Source: Persicaria tinctoria
Taxonomy: Eukaryota; Streptophyta; Magnoliopsida; Caryophyllales; Polygonaceae
Assembly (NCBI GenBank): GCA_037127255.1
Contig: JBANSL010000003.1
Location: 18,169,314 to 18,233,313, forward strand
Length of the DNA stretch: 64,000 bases
Direction: 5' to 3'
Part shown: one piece after another, positions 20,790 to 31,072 of the stretch
How the letters are laid out: each line of letters opens with the position of its first letter
Numbering within the stretch: position 1 is the stretch's first letter
Made by a program: the position numbers and the translations under genes
The notes under the pieces: model-generated
What the model was told of the DNA's origin: nothing
The model's input: only the letters and a program-made list of their open reading frames with translations
Database searches by the model: none

Positions 20790-23330
20790 AATAAATTCAT
20801 TTCTTGAAGAAAATGATAAATTAAAAAGTTTCTCCATGACTCCACCTGAAGTGGACAAATACAAATTTTATTTATTTATTTTTGTTCATTGCTTTATATT
20901 ATGATTTTACTTATTCAAAGCTCAAAGTGTTTTCCGAAGAAACAACTTATCATGAGTGTCTAGTACGAAGTTTTGTTTGGCAAATGAACATTTGGGAGAA
21001 AGGTTTACCACAATCCCGTAGATTGTGAAGTTTTTCAACACCAACCTAAGAGCCTGAAGACTCTACTGGTGGATCTTTATTAAACTCCAGAAGAATGAAT
21101 GGTTTTTATAAACTCTAGAAGAGTATATGATCCTAATCTTATCATTTGTACTCTTGAAGAAGTACATGGAATATGGGTTATTCGGAATTATTTTTTCATG
21201 GTCATAACAACCATAAAGCACGATCTAGTGAACAAGGCCACTTCCTAACAACCCTCTAAGCATGGCCTGAAGCATGCTCTTCCAGTAGAGGATGTTAAAG
21301 AGGTTATGGTTGAGCGCACAACCAAAGTCATTGTTGTGGTTTATAACTAGCTCATTGTTGTGTGGATTAACTCTAATGTCCTGAAAAACATTATGAATAA
21401 GGATAAAGTGTATCTTATAAATACAGATAGTTGGTCATTAGTTTCATACATATAGTATGACACCAATTAAAGTTATGAAAACACCCAGTTAATGGCATCT
21501 GATTATGAATCACCATATACAAAGTGCAATGGTTGAATATTATGGTTTTATAAGTGTCAAACAATTTTGAAAACTTAAAGTTTTCTCAAACAATCTTGAA
21601 TGGCAAAACCAAGATGAATACCATATAGCTCCAGAAGAGCACTGATCTTGTTACCTGAAGTAACAATGACGCATATGTATGAATTGAGGTGGTATTGAAC
21701 ACCAATATCTCATATGACTAGCCAGAAACAAGTCTTACAGAAATGAGAATGTATATATATATGGTTTATTTGACACTCTTTTATCCCATTGAAACTTATC
21801 ACTAACCAGAAGTTAGTTAATGATAAAATATTTTTCTTTGTGGCATTCAGTCATTCATGTGAAACGATGATGGACGGGATCATTGACATTCACATACACA
21901 CCCACTAAAAGGGACCAGAAGATCCTAGAACCCAAAGATCCTCTATAAGGATGACCGAACATATATGGTCTGTCATCTTGGCAAATCAACAACAAGACCA
22001 TCTAAATTCAAAGTAAATGCAAAGTCTCTAATATCTCTTGAATGGATTTAATGAGACAGCTACGGAACACTATTATATAGACCAATGTAATTCCAAGATT
22101 ACAGATGCCTCAACACTTTAGTCATATGAAACATAAGGTAGAGAATGTTGTCACGACGACCCAGAAGAGTCGTTAGTCAAATGGGCCCATGCAAACTTGT
22201 TTGCATTTTGAATTTGACACAATAACATCTCCCTAATTATCTCCAGAAGAGAGCATGCCATTCAAAGGTCTTGAATGAGCAACACATGTTCCGAGACGTA
22301 CCTCCTCCAAATGAATTAAAACGAGACCACAAAGAAGTTGGATGATACATGAGGTTTGAGTCCCTATTGATTTCAAATACCTAGAGCTTTATAATGGTGA
22401 TAAAATGCTCGGTATTTAGGGGGAGAGGAAATGAGACTAAATATTAAGAAAGAGATTGCACGGAAGCAACTTCTCTATCATTTCATATCCACGGATAAAT
22501 GCAGGCGAACTAGAAGTTCAATAAATGAAATAATTATAAGGTTTAACAAATATTCCATTGAAAGCATTTACTAAAGGCCAAGAAAGTGACAAAGTCACAG
22601 ATACTAGCTCATTTAGAAGTTCCAGAAGTAACTCCAACTCAATGAATATCAAGTGGTTCTCAAGTACACCAGAAGTGTTAGAGATCACTAGGTTCTTGGT
22701 ATACGATTCCCCAGAAGTGGAAAGGGCCTATGAGAATATGATGATCATCAAACAAATGGATGTCGACATCGAAATGATAGTAAAGAGCTAGAAAGAAGCA
22801 ATTCATGAAAAGATGAATTCTTTAAGCATGATGGCATTGGACCCGTAGTTCCAACACCGAAAAGTGCAACATCAATTGGTTTTAAATGGGTGTTTATACA
22901 AAATAAAATATAAAGCCAAGTTGATTGCAAAAAAACCTATCAAAGGTTATATGGAGAATGTATTCACCAGAAGTGAATATAATTTTGGATCTAAATGTAA
23001 ATGACGGACGTGCTATTTGCATACTCATATAAATGAAAAGATCGATTGAAAAATGCCCGAAGCATTAATATCAAAGCCCTGTCACATATAGTTGATTAAA
23101 GATCCTTATAAGAGTACCAGAAGTACATATAATTGTGTAAGTGGTGATATTGTACTAGGTCCCGAAGTACCATACAATGTTGTACTCTTTTCCTTGATCT
23201 TGGTCTTTATCCCATTGGGTTTTTCCAAGTTGAGGTTTTTAATGAGGCAACTTACGCACCATTTAATACAATAGATCCCCTTGATCAAATGATGAAGTGC
23301 ACGTTAGGTCCTGAAGTACCTTATGATTGT
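20790..23330 (+). repeat. Hairpin series continued, loop mostly CCAGAAG
   Basis: The same design continues at wider spacing after the nested retroposon. Examples: TCCA-CCTGAAG-TGGA (about 20838), AGCATG-GCCTGAAG-CATGCT (21259-21278), GTTA-CCTGAAG-TAAC (about 21648), ACTAA-CCAGAAG-TTAGT (about 21803), TTCA-CCAGAAG-TGAA (about 22965), GGT-CCCGAAGT-ACC and AGGT-CCTGAAGT-ACCT (about 23158, 23308). I count about 18 exact CCNGAAG cores. Confidence 0.8.
22855..22985 (+). pseudogene. Copia reverse transcriptase fragment
   Basis: The stretch reads IGFKWVFIQNKI, then KAKLIAK and YMENVFT in approximate frame. It resembles the start of the copia RT domain (family pattern GYKWVFVRK...YKARLVAQGF...). A stop lies inside. 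This is the only clear coding relic of the 16.8-24 kb element and sets its orientation as plus. Confidence 0.55.
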
Positions 23331-24067
23331 GCATTGAAAGCAGCTTAATAACAAGACATATAGGTCGAGGGCGTCGATGTCAATTGCAATGTATGAAGAC
23401 ATTTCGGCTTGTACACATCAAAGACAATGTTCAGACTCGACCATGAAGCTCATGAATTCAGAATTATCAAGAAATTCGATGAGCTTATCGGAATGAGAAA
23501 ACTGCAAGAAGAATGTTGAATTCAGGGGGAGAATATACGCACTGCACTCTTTTTCCCTTCGATCAGGTTTTGTCCCACTGAGTTTTCCTAACAAGGTTTT
23601 TAACGAGGCAGTATCACCAAAGCGTATCAAATGACATATGTACTCTTTTTGCCTTAGCCCTAGTTTTTGCCCCAATGGGTTTTTCTATGCGAGGTTTTTA
23701 GCGAGACAATTTGTAATGTTAGATGTGTACATCCAAGGGAGAGTGTTATAAAGCTATTGATTTATGGTGGATGTTTCACCTCCCAACCTTTGACCTCCCT
23801 TAACTCTCACATAGTGGAAAATCAAAGGTCATAATTTATGGCTTTCTTATCCATGACTTGTAACCTATCTCCATCTATGCCTATATAAGGCTTTGTACTT
23901 CTCCTTTGAGTGACACAACAATACAATAGAGATATATTCTCTTCTCTATGCCTCCTCTCTACTCTCTTATTCTCACACATATTATAACAGGTAGTATCAT
24001 CTTTACCACTAAAGTAGTAAAATTTATATTACTATACCAAATAACGGTGATACTCCGTATGTGGCAG

Positions 24068-24135
24068 CCATGCTAAGGGGCATTCAAGTGATCGGCCTCG
24101 TTGTTGTCAATCTCAGAAAACACTCCGGCTTGCAG
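24068..24135 (+). pseudogene. Duplicate of acyltransferase exon 3
   Basis: These 68 bp match exon 3 of the intact WSD-like gene (27669-27736) with few substitutions. The acceptor context TATGTGGCAG and the donor GTTTGTAG are kept. It encodes LRGIQVIGLVVVNLRKHSGL. A matching piece of exon 4 lies at 25332-25361. The other exons are absent, so this is a partial upstream tandem duplicate. Confidence 0.85.
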
Positions 24136-24144
24136 GTTTGTAGT

Positions 24145-24450
24145 GTTGTTATTCGAGTCAAACGAGCCGAGTAGTAGGCTGCTCATACTCGGCTCGTTTA
24201 TAATCGAGCCGAGCTCGAGCTCGAGCCTGAATTTTTAACGAGCTTAAAAGTGTGATCGAACTCGGCTCGCGAGCACTAGATCAAGCTCGAGCTCATTTAG
24301 CTCGTTTTTTTTAGCCGAGCTCGAGCTCAAATTCAAGCTCGGACTCGTTTGGGCTCGTTTTGTCTATTTTCATTTGTTTAGAGCTCGCTTTTTTAACCTT
24401 GTTCTTTAGCTCGTTTAGAGCTCGGTTCGTTTTGAGCTTGTTTTTATTAT
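24145..24450. mobile_element. hAT-type MITE-like, GCTCGAGCTCG-rich
   Basis: The stretch is rich in GAGCTCGAGCTCG and CGAGCCGAG units with a left end like TAGTAGGCTGCTCATACTCGG. This is reminiscent of plant hAT MITEs that begin AGGCTGTTCA(C/T). The right end and a target duplication were not resolved. Confidence 0.35.
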
Positions 24451-25331
24451 AATTGGGAATTACATTTCAAAATACAGAGGCATTCCTCCTGTATACATAA
24501 TATCAAATGGAATATCAAAACAGAAGTTGGAGTTCCATAACAAAATATATAGTCCAAATGTCCAATCTACCGGGGCTGCTTTCACTTCTTTAATTTGATT
24601 GTTCTTTCGGTCCTGAAGAGAAACAAATATAAAACAAATTCATTCATAACAAATTAAAAACATATACGGTATTATAACTAAAATGCATAAACATAACATA
24701 TTTTGGGACAAATCCAGTTATCCAACCCCAATCTCAATCTAGACAAATCCTCAACCTAAAAATTTACACTTTCACTCAAAACATTCATAGCAAGATTGAA
24801 GAAAGTAATAGTATTAAAATTGAGAAAACAAGGCCAAAAGGGGTAAAGGGACAGTTACCGACCGCAAGAAGGAACGAGCAGGCGAGCATCCTTTGAGGTC
24901 TCAGATCTGGAGGAGGATGGAGGGGAGCGACGTTGACGAGATGAGATCTCAGATTTCATATATGGGACTGTGGAAAGTGAGAAGGACGAGGGTCCGCCGC
25001 TCGAGGCGGAGGTGACCGAATGAGTGGAAAAAAAAATCAAAGCAATTTTTGGAGTCCGGAGACGATGTAAAAAAAAAATATTTTGATCAATAAATATATT
25101 CATATGTTTTTTACAAAAATTATCAAACAATGCAATTTTATTTATTTATTTAACTATTATAAATTATAAATTTTATTTTAATCACTATAAGAAAAAATTA
25201 TGAATTTTGAATATTGTAGGCCGACCTGGACATACCCAATCAATTTAATGAAATCAGAGCTCCCCCACAGTTGCCTTCTGAACGGTTGAACAAAAAAAAA
25301 AACAGTTGCCTTCTGAACAAATTAAATTTAG
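24451..25331. other. No gene seen
   Basis: AT-rich sequence between the duplicated exon 3 and exon 4 fragments. A minus-strand frame at 24855-25130 shows no recognisable domain. Confidence 0.4.
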
Positions 25332-25361
25332 GACATATCCAATTTAATGAAAAGCGGGTCC
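25332..25361 (+). pseudogene. Duplicate of the acyltransferase exon 4 start
   Basis: GACATATCCAATTTAATGAA and the following AGCGGGTCCG match the start of exon 4 of the intact gene at 27856. The upstream intron end TTCTGAACAAATTAAATTTA is also shared. The match stops about 130 bp before the start codon of the intact gene. Confidence 0.8.
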
Positions 25362-25434
25362 GCGGTGGCGCGGTATCTTGCCTATTTCCCAATTTATTTT
25401 TATTTTTTAAAAACTTTTGAATGAAAAAAAAATC

Positions 25435-25441
25435 TATAAGT
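25435..25441 (+). promoter_or_regulatory. Putative TATA box of the WSD-like gene
   Basis: TATAAGT lies about 55 bp upstream of the ATG at 25494. The promoter region is built on the truncated duplicate, so distal elements may be missing. Position-based call only. Confidence 0.3.
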
Positions 25442-25493
25442 ACAGGCAAATTTTGTGAATCGGACGTACACACTAAAATCACAGTGGTTGAAC

Positions 25494-28400
25494 ATGAATA
25501 GTATGTCCGATCACGATAACCCTCTGAGCTCTCCCTTCGGCCGCGTCTTCTCTCGGCCTGAGTTCGACCAAGTCATCAACACCGCCCTCGGCCTCCGCCA
25601 CCCCGTCAACTTGGACGCTCTCAAAGCGGAGCTCTCCTCCTCCCTCGCCGTCCACCACCCTCGTTTCACCAGCCTCCTCTTGCACGACCCCCGCCGTCCC
25701 AACAAAACCCTCTGGCGGAAAACCACCCTCAACGTCGACGACCACGTCACTGTCGTCGACGTCCCCGGCGCCGCGGGCGACCCAGAGGCCGCGGCGAACG
25801 CATACCTGGCGGATCTGGCAGAGTCGCCGCCGATGAGCAGGGACAAGCCCCTGTGGGAGGTCCACGTGCTGGCGGGCCTTAATTGCGTGGTGCTGCGCGT
25901 GCATCACGCGCTGGGGGACGGCATTTCGCTTATGTCGCTGCTGGAGACGTGCTTCGGCTGCGAGGAGAAGGCGCCTGTGGGTGGTGGTGGAAACCGGAGG
26001 AGGGGGAGTAGGTGGGGGACGGTGAAGAGTGTGTGGTACACGGCGGCGTATGCAGCGTTGTCGACGTGGAGGATTCTCGGGTCGAGGGATAAGAAGACGG
26101 TGGTGAGAGGCGGCGAAGGGGTGGAACACTGGCCCCGGACGGTGGTCACGGCCAACTTTAAGGTTAACGATATGAAGAGGGTCAAAAACGCCATCCCCAA
26201 TGGTGTAAGCAAACTCAATTATTCTTCTTAATTACTCCCTCCGTTTCCTTTTAATTGACTTTTTACTATTCATGCACGTTTTTTAAGGTGTGAAAAACTA
26301 TATGAAATAATAATTTTTTTAAATATTTTTTTCGACAATCTCATACTTATTGATGATAAGTATAATATTATTAAAAAAATATTTTTAAAATATTAATATT
26401 TAATATAGTTTTTATCGTTATAAAACTACGTGCATGACTTGAAAAAGTCATTTAAAAGGAAACGGAGGGAGTAATTAATTAATTCGTACTCTTGAATTTT
26501 CGAATTTGGTAGATAAAGAGCCATCTTATTCGAGATGTATATGATCTTTTCCCTATGAGTAATCCATCCTACTTTTTTTTTTTTTTTTTTTTTAGAGTGG
26601 GTAAAAATTAGAGTGTCTTCTAAAGAGAACGTCCTTGATCATCTGCAGATGATGTTACCAAAAACCCTATTTATAGGGAGAGAATTAAGATTACAATCAG
26701 ATTCAAATCTAGCAATAAAATTTGCTGTCTGAAACTGATCATGGTGTTAACTTGAGTCTTCATTCTTCTAATGCTCTCAATAATCCATCCTACCCATGAA
26801 TTTCATAAATAAAAAAGCCCCTAATCTAACCAGTACCGGCAAGAACCGTTAAACCTATAAACCTAGATCCCCCAATTTTGGGCGGTCTGGCCTCTGCTTT
26901 TACTGGTGGTTCCCGTGCCCAGAACCCTAACCCCCAATTTCTGAAATTGAAAGGGTGCCTCATCTCTTATTCACCCTCCTCACTCTCTCTCTCTCATGTC
27001 ATATGTGTTTACTCCTCAATTGCCTATAAGCGGTGGATTAGGTAGAGGAGTTTGAGAGAGCGAGGACCACAAACAAATTCACGTTTCTACTTGAATTCCC
27101 TTCACCCTCCTCTCTCTGGTGTGTGCTCACATTTCTACTTGATTTAAGGTTGGACCACAAACAAATTTACGTTCCTACTTACATATTTGAACGAGAGAGT
27201 GACACTTCATTAAAAAAAAATATTTCTCTTTTAATAGTTAGATATAGATTGATATTCCGCCAGCTTTTATTTGCATATTTTGTCTAAGATTTGAATGGTC
27301 AAAAACAGTGGAATTCAAACTTAGATCAACTTCTCTTTTTTACAAAGATTGCAGACTATTACCGGCATTTACAATTAATAACAGTAGGTATATTTCACCA
27401 GCTTTGATTTCCATATTTTTGTCAAGAGTTGTGAAAGGTAAACAACAATAGCCAATAGGATTCAAACTTAGATCAACTGTTGTTTTTACAAATAATGCAG
27501 ACTATGAATGACGTTCTAATGGGAGTGTTAGCAAGTGGACTTGCCAAATATCTCAATGTACATTCACCCAAAGGTAAATATTTCCTCCCCTGTCTTTTTC
27601 ACCTCAATTTCTTATCTGATAAATTTACAGTACTGTACCAATTAACTGTGGTACTCTGTATGTGGCAGCCATGCTAAGGGGCATTCAATTGACCAGCCTC
27701 GTTGTTGCCAATCTCAGAAAACACTCCAGCTTGCAGGTTTGTAGGTTCTTAAATTAAATTCCCCAATTCCATTTTTATCCATAAATACCAAATTCTCAAA
27801 AGGACCTTTTTTGGGGGGAAATTTAATTGACTTTTTCTGAACAAATTAAATTTAGGACATATCCAATTTAATGAAGAGCGGGTCCGGGTCCAGGTCATCT
27901 TGGGGAAACAAATTCGGGTTATTTGCTGTGCCCATTAAATGCCGTAAGGAGCCCCTCCACCCTCTCCAGCACGTGACCAGAATGAAGTCCATCATGGACC
28001 AGAAGAAGCAGTCCTTTGAGGCCCACCTTTTGCAATCCACATTGGGCTTCGCCTTATCCGTTTTGGGCCCAAAGGTACATTCCGGCCCAAATTGATTAAA
28101 TTTGTCACAAATTTATATGTTCGGCCATTGATCTTACTTGTCTATTATGGTTGTTTTGGATGGGGAAGATGGGCAGTTGGCTCTACAAGAGGGCCTTGGA
28201 TGCAACAACCCTCTTGATCTCTAACATAGCCGGTCCACGACAAGAGATTGCCATCGCAGGGAACCCGGTGACTTTTATAAAGTTGTGCATATCAAGCCTA
28301 AGCCAGGTACGAAAACATGACATGTAGCGCACTGATTTATAGTTCTAAGATAGACTAACATATGAGTGTTGAGATTTGGGTTTGTTGGTGCAGGCAATGA

Positions 28401-28558
28401 CATTGCACCTGATTACTTACAAAGGAAGAGCGGAGCTGCAAATTTCCGTTGCTAGAGACATCATTGCGGATGCAGAGTTCCTAGCCAAGTGCTTTGAGGA
28501 TGCCTTAGTCGAAATGAACGATGTAGTGCAACCCATGTCGAATGGTCCAATGGCTTAG
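25494..28558 (+). CDS. Wax ester synthase/diacylglycerol acyltransferase, WSD1-like
   Basis: Likely O-acyltransferase that esterifies fatty alcohols or diacylglycerol with acyl-CoA, for cuticular wax or storage lipid, at the ER membrane. Exons: 25494-26204, 27501-27573, 27669-27736, 27856-28074, 28169-28306, 28394-28558. All junctions are GT-AG and in phase, giving 457 aa. The family is about 460-520 aa, so this is slightly short. The N-terminal acyltransferase domain has the catalytic HHxxxDG as HHALGDG at residues 137-143 and PLWEVHVL before it. The C-terminal DUF1298 part has MNDVLMGVLASGL, WGNKFGLFAVP, TTLLISNIAGP and ITYKGRAELQ. Exon 1 is GC-rich, the rest AT-rich. An ATG at 25503 is an alternative start. 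Introns hold a Stowaway MITE and a SINE-like insertion. The partial duplicate upstream suggests a former tandem array. Confidence 0.9.
26235..26471. mobile_element. Stowaway MITE in WSD intron 1
   Basis: CTCCCTCCGT and ACGGAGGGAG termini with TA on both sides; 237 bp. It lies 30 bp after the exon 1 donor. Confidence 0.9.
26573..26780 (-). mobile_element. Short poly(A) retroposon (SINE-like), minus strand, in WSD intron 1
   Basis: A 13-bp duplication TAATCCATCCTAC (26560-26572, 26781-26793) flanks a 208-bp insert that starts with 22 T, i.e. a poly(A) tail on the minus strand. No clear tRNA-type A/B boxes are seen, so its source RNA is open. Confidence 0.7.
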
Positions 28559-29077
28559 AATAATAGATGGTGAATCATGTAGTTTATTCACATTTACTAT
28601 GAATATACATGATTTGTCAGCCTTCTAGTGAAAAATTGAATGGGGTTGAATTGGTAGTTTGTATTGTTGCTTGTGGTTGAATGATAAAGTATGTGTTAAT
28701 AAACTACCAAGTGCTCAAAGAAGATAGAAAAAAGAAGCTAATGGCAGTACCTTTGTTTGACATTGAAACTTTGATAGTATATAAAAAGATATAATATATT
28801 GGTATATATGATAAATTGATCTCCAAAAGATTGGTATATATGTGAGTTTGTATCTTGCCGCTTGCCACATAATATGCATGATTGGTAAGTATGTTGTATT
28901 TTCGTATTCTGAAATTGCTTTCTTTAAATCATATGCTACTATGTTTTAAATTGTATTCAATTTTATTCTAATTCAAAATAACCTATCTTTAATTCTCTAT
29001 GCCTTTAAGGAAGTCATACACCCTTTTAAACTTCCATTCTTTTTTGCTCTGTCAAAATTTGTCAATACACAAGTGAT
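28559..29077. other. 3' flank of the WSD-like gene, no further gene
   Basis: AT-rich. An AATAAA-like AATAAACTACC lies near 28698 and could serve as a polyadenylation signal. Confidence 0.3.
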
Positions 29078-29424
29078 CACTATAATAAAAAAAAGACGTC
29101 TATTTTGTCTTAAGACATTGGTTATTTCAGAAATAACAATGTAAATGTCACTTTTTCTTACTTTAGGTGGACATCTTCAAAAGTTATCAAATGACAAATA
29201 ATGGATATTTATCAACAAGTGAATATGTCATCCCCAAAATTGAGGGGTTTATTTATATCTATATTCAAAATAAAACTGATATTTTAACTAAGAAAAGGCA
29301 TCAGCTTAAAACTGCCATGAAAAGTTTGGATCTTTTACTACACGTACAAAGAGGTCGGAATTTTTTTTTTTCAAAGACATCTGTTGAAAATATATAGATG
29401 TCTAATTGCATTTTTCTAGTAGTG
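29078..29424. mobile_element. CACTA-type MITE-like element
   Basis: The left end is CACTATAATAAAAAAAAGAC. The right end, inverted, is CACTACTAGAAAAATGC, a typical CACTA terminus. Subterminal AGACGTCT/AGACATCT units repeat. A matching 3-bp target duplication is not evident. Confidence 0.5.
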
Positions 29425-29427
29425 TCA

Positions 29428-30360
29428 TCAAGCCTTCATCTGAAATTCACCGAGTCTTCTCGGTTGCTCTCCCCCACCATCTGTCCTAACTATTCTACTC
29501 AGATGATTTGCCACCAAGTTTTTTGCTCCTTTCTTGTCTTTGATCTCGATATTAAACTCAATCAGGCGCAGAATCCATCTTATGAGTCTGGACTTGGCTT
29601 CTTTCTTTTCCATGAGATAGAGAAGTGATGCATAGTCAATGTAGACAATCACTTAGCACCCAGCAGATATGGGCAAAACTTTTCAAGAGCAAAGGCCAAA
29701 GCCAGAAGTTCCTTTTCTGTGGTGTTGTAGTTCTTCTGTGTTGTATTCAACATCATGGAGACATAGTATATCACGTGTGAGGCTTTGTCCACCGGCCTTA
29801 TGTCCCAATACAACACCAACAACATAGTCCCTGGAATCACACAACAACTCAAAGGGTAGAGACTAAATTGGAGCTTGGATGATCGATGATGTAGTCAGGC
29901 GGCTTCGCAACTCATTAAAAGCTTCCGTGCACTTCTCATCAAACTCAAATGGGGTATCCTTTTTGAAAAATCTTTAATAAACCTGTGGTAGAAACCTACA
30001 CGACCTAAGAAAGAACGAATTTCACGCACATTAATAGGATAAGAAAGAGACTGGATGAGACCAATCATTGCTTTATCAACCTCAATTCCTTTTTGGGAGA
30101 CAATGTCACCAAGCAAAATACTTGTTCCACCATGAAATTGCATTTCTTAGAATTCAAAACTAGATTAGTCTCAACACAACGCTGAAGCACTAAAGAATGA
30201 TGGTGCAGACAAAAATAAAAATAATTGCCATGAACAGTAAAATCATCCACAAAGACCTCAATAAAATACTCAACATACTTAGAGAAAATACTTATCATGC
30301 ACCTATGAAAGTTGCCATGGGCATTACATAATCCAAAGAAAATAATCGAATTCAATAACC
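29428..30360 (-). pseudogene. Ty3/gypsy RT-RNase H relic
   Basis: The minus-strand frames read FFGLCNAHGNFHRCMISIFS, then EVFVDDFTVHG (catalytic VDD), NLVLNSKKCNFMV, KGIEVDKA, VREIRSFLGRVGFYHRFIKD (30360 down to about 29950). After these come VIYYVSMMLNTTQKNYNTTE, LLALAFALEKFCPYLLG, and IVYIDYASLLYLMEKKEAKS with LIRWILRLIEF (29850-29428). This is the RT to RNase H segment of a plant gypsy element, most like Athila/Tat by its FGLCNAPATFQRCM-type motif. Frameshifts separate three frames. No LTRs lie nearby, so it is an isolated fragment. Confidence 0.85.
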
Positions 30361-31072
30361 CCTCCTATAATTGGCACTCAATGAATCAATTTCCTAAATT
30401 GTTGGTCTATTTGCAAGTTTGAATTATTGCAATTGCAGGGAGGCTATGGAAATACTTTGATTGATGACATCATTATTTGACATGAACTTGAACTTTCTAT
30501 CATCCCTCTTCGTCACTCTTTCCTCTTTCTCCTTTGCGAGATTTTAGAGTCGGCCTTAAATCTTTTGTCTTCTTCAATCTCCTCCTCCTTGTAGTGCCTC
30601 CTTCGAGCCGTCGCCTTGGCAAGCTTCTCCCTGCGGCTCTGCCTCCCTTCGCGAGCTAATCTCAGTTATGAACATATTTCTTTAATTATTTTTTTAATAT
30701 TTAAAATGATGTGAGAATATATGGGTTTAAAAAAAATCTGAGGTAGCATCAAATTTTTTCACACGTGGACCTCCGACAGCCGGCTGTCAAAAGTGGTCAG
30801 AAATTTCACCGGAATTCGAAGTTGTATTATTTGCGGTTAGTAGGGCGATAATTCGTATACAAAATCATTATTTTGAAAGTAAATTTGGAGAAAACGTTTC
30901 CCATCATATTTTTTTTCTTCCCATCAGATATAACATAGCTTGTACAATTAAATCAAATTTTATAAGATTTTAGTAACTTTCCCACTCATACTGGACCGAT
31001 AACCAAAAGAAATTCAAGAAACATCACCACAATCACAAATACCACATATATATAAAGAGAACCATTTTTTCC
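30361..31072. other. Intergenic, 3' flank of C4H
   Basis: No gene seen. The C4H 3' UTR on the minus strand should start at 31072 and run left. No other structure is recognised. Confidence 0.35.

Larger units (their letters stand above)
16849..23989 (+). mobile_element. Ty1/copia-type LTR element with a hairpin-rich, decayed interior
   Basis: The 5' LTR is 16849-17094 and the 3' LTR is 23744-23989, both 246 bp, starting TGTTATAAAG and ending ATATTATAACA. The target duplication GGTAG is perfect (16844-16848, 23990-23994). A purine tract CCAAGGGAGAG abuts the 3' LTR. The 3' untranslated part has the repeated block GTTTTTGCCCCAATGGGTTT / GCGAGGTTTTTAGCGAGACA that is common in plant copia elements. 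The coding content is almost gone: only an RT fragment near 22.9 kb is readable. The interior is instead filled with short hairpins (see the repeat entries) and carries a nested retroposon at 19209-20745. Confidence 0.9.

Noticed and set aside
25479..26218. Long minus-strand frames opposite WSD exon 1.
   Set aside because: They are shadows of a GC-rich exon that is well supported on the plus strand.
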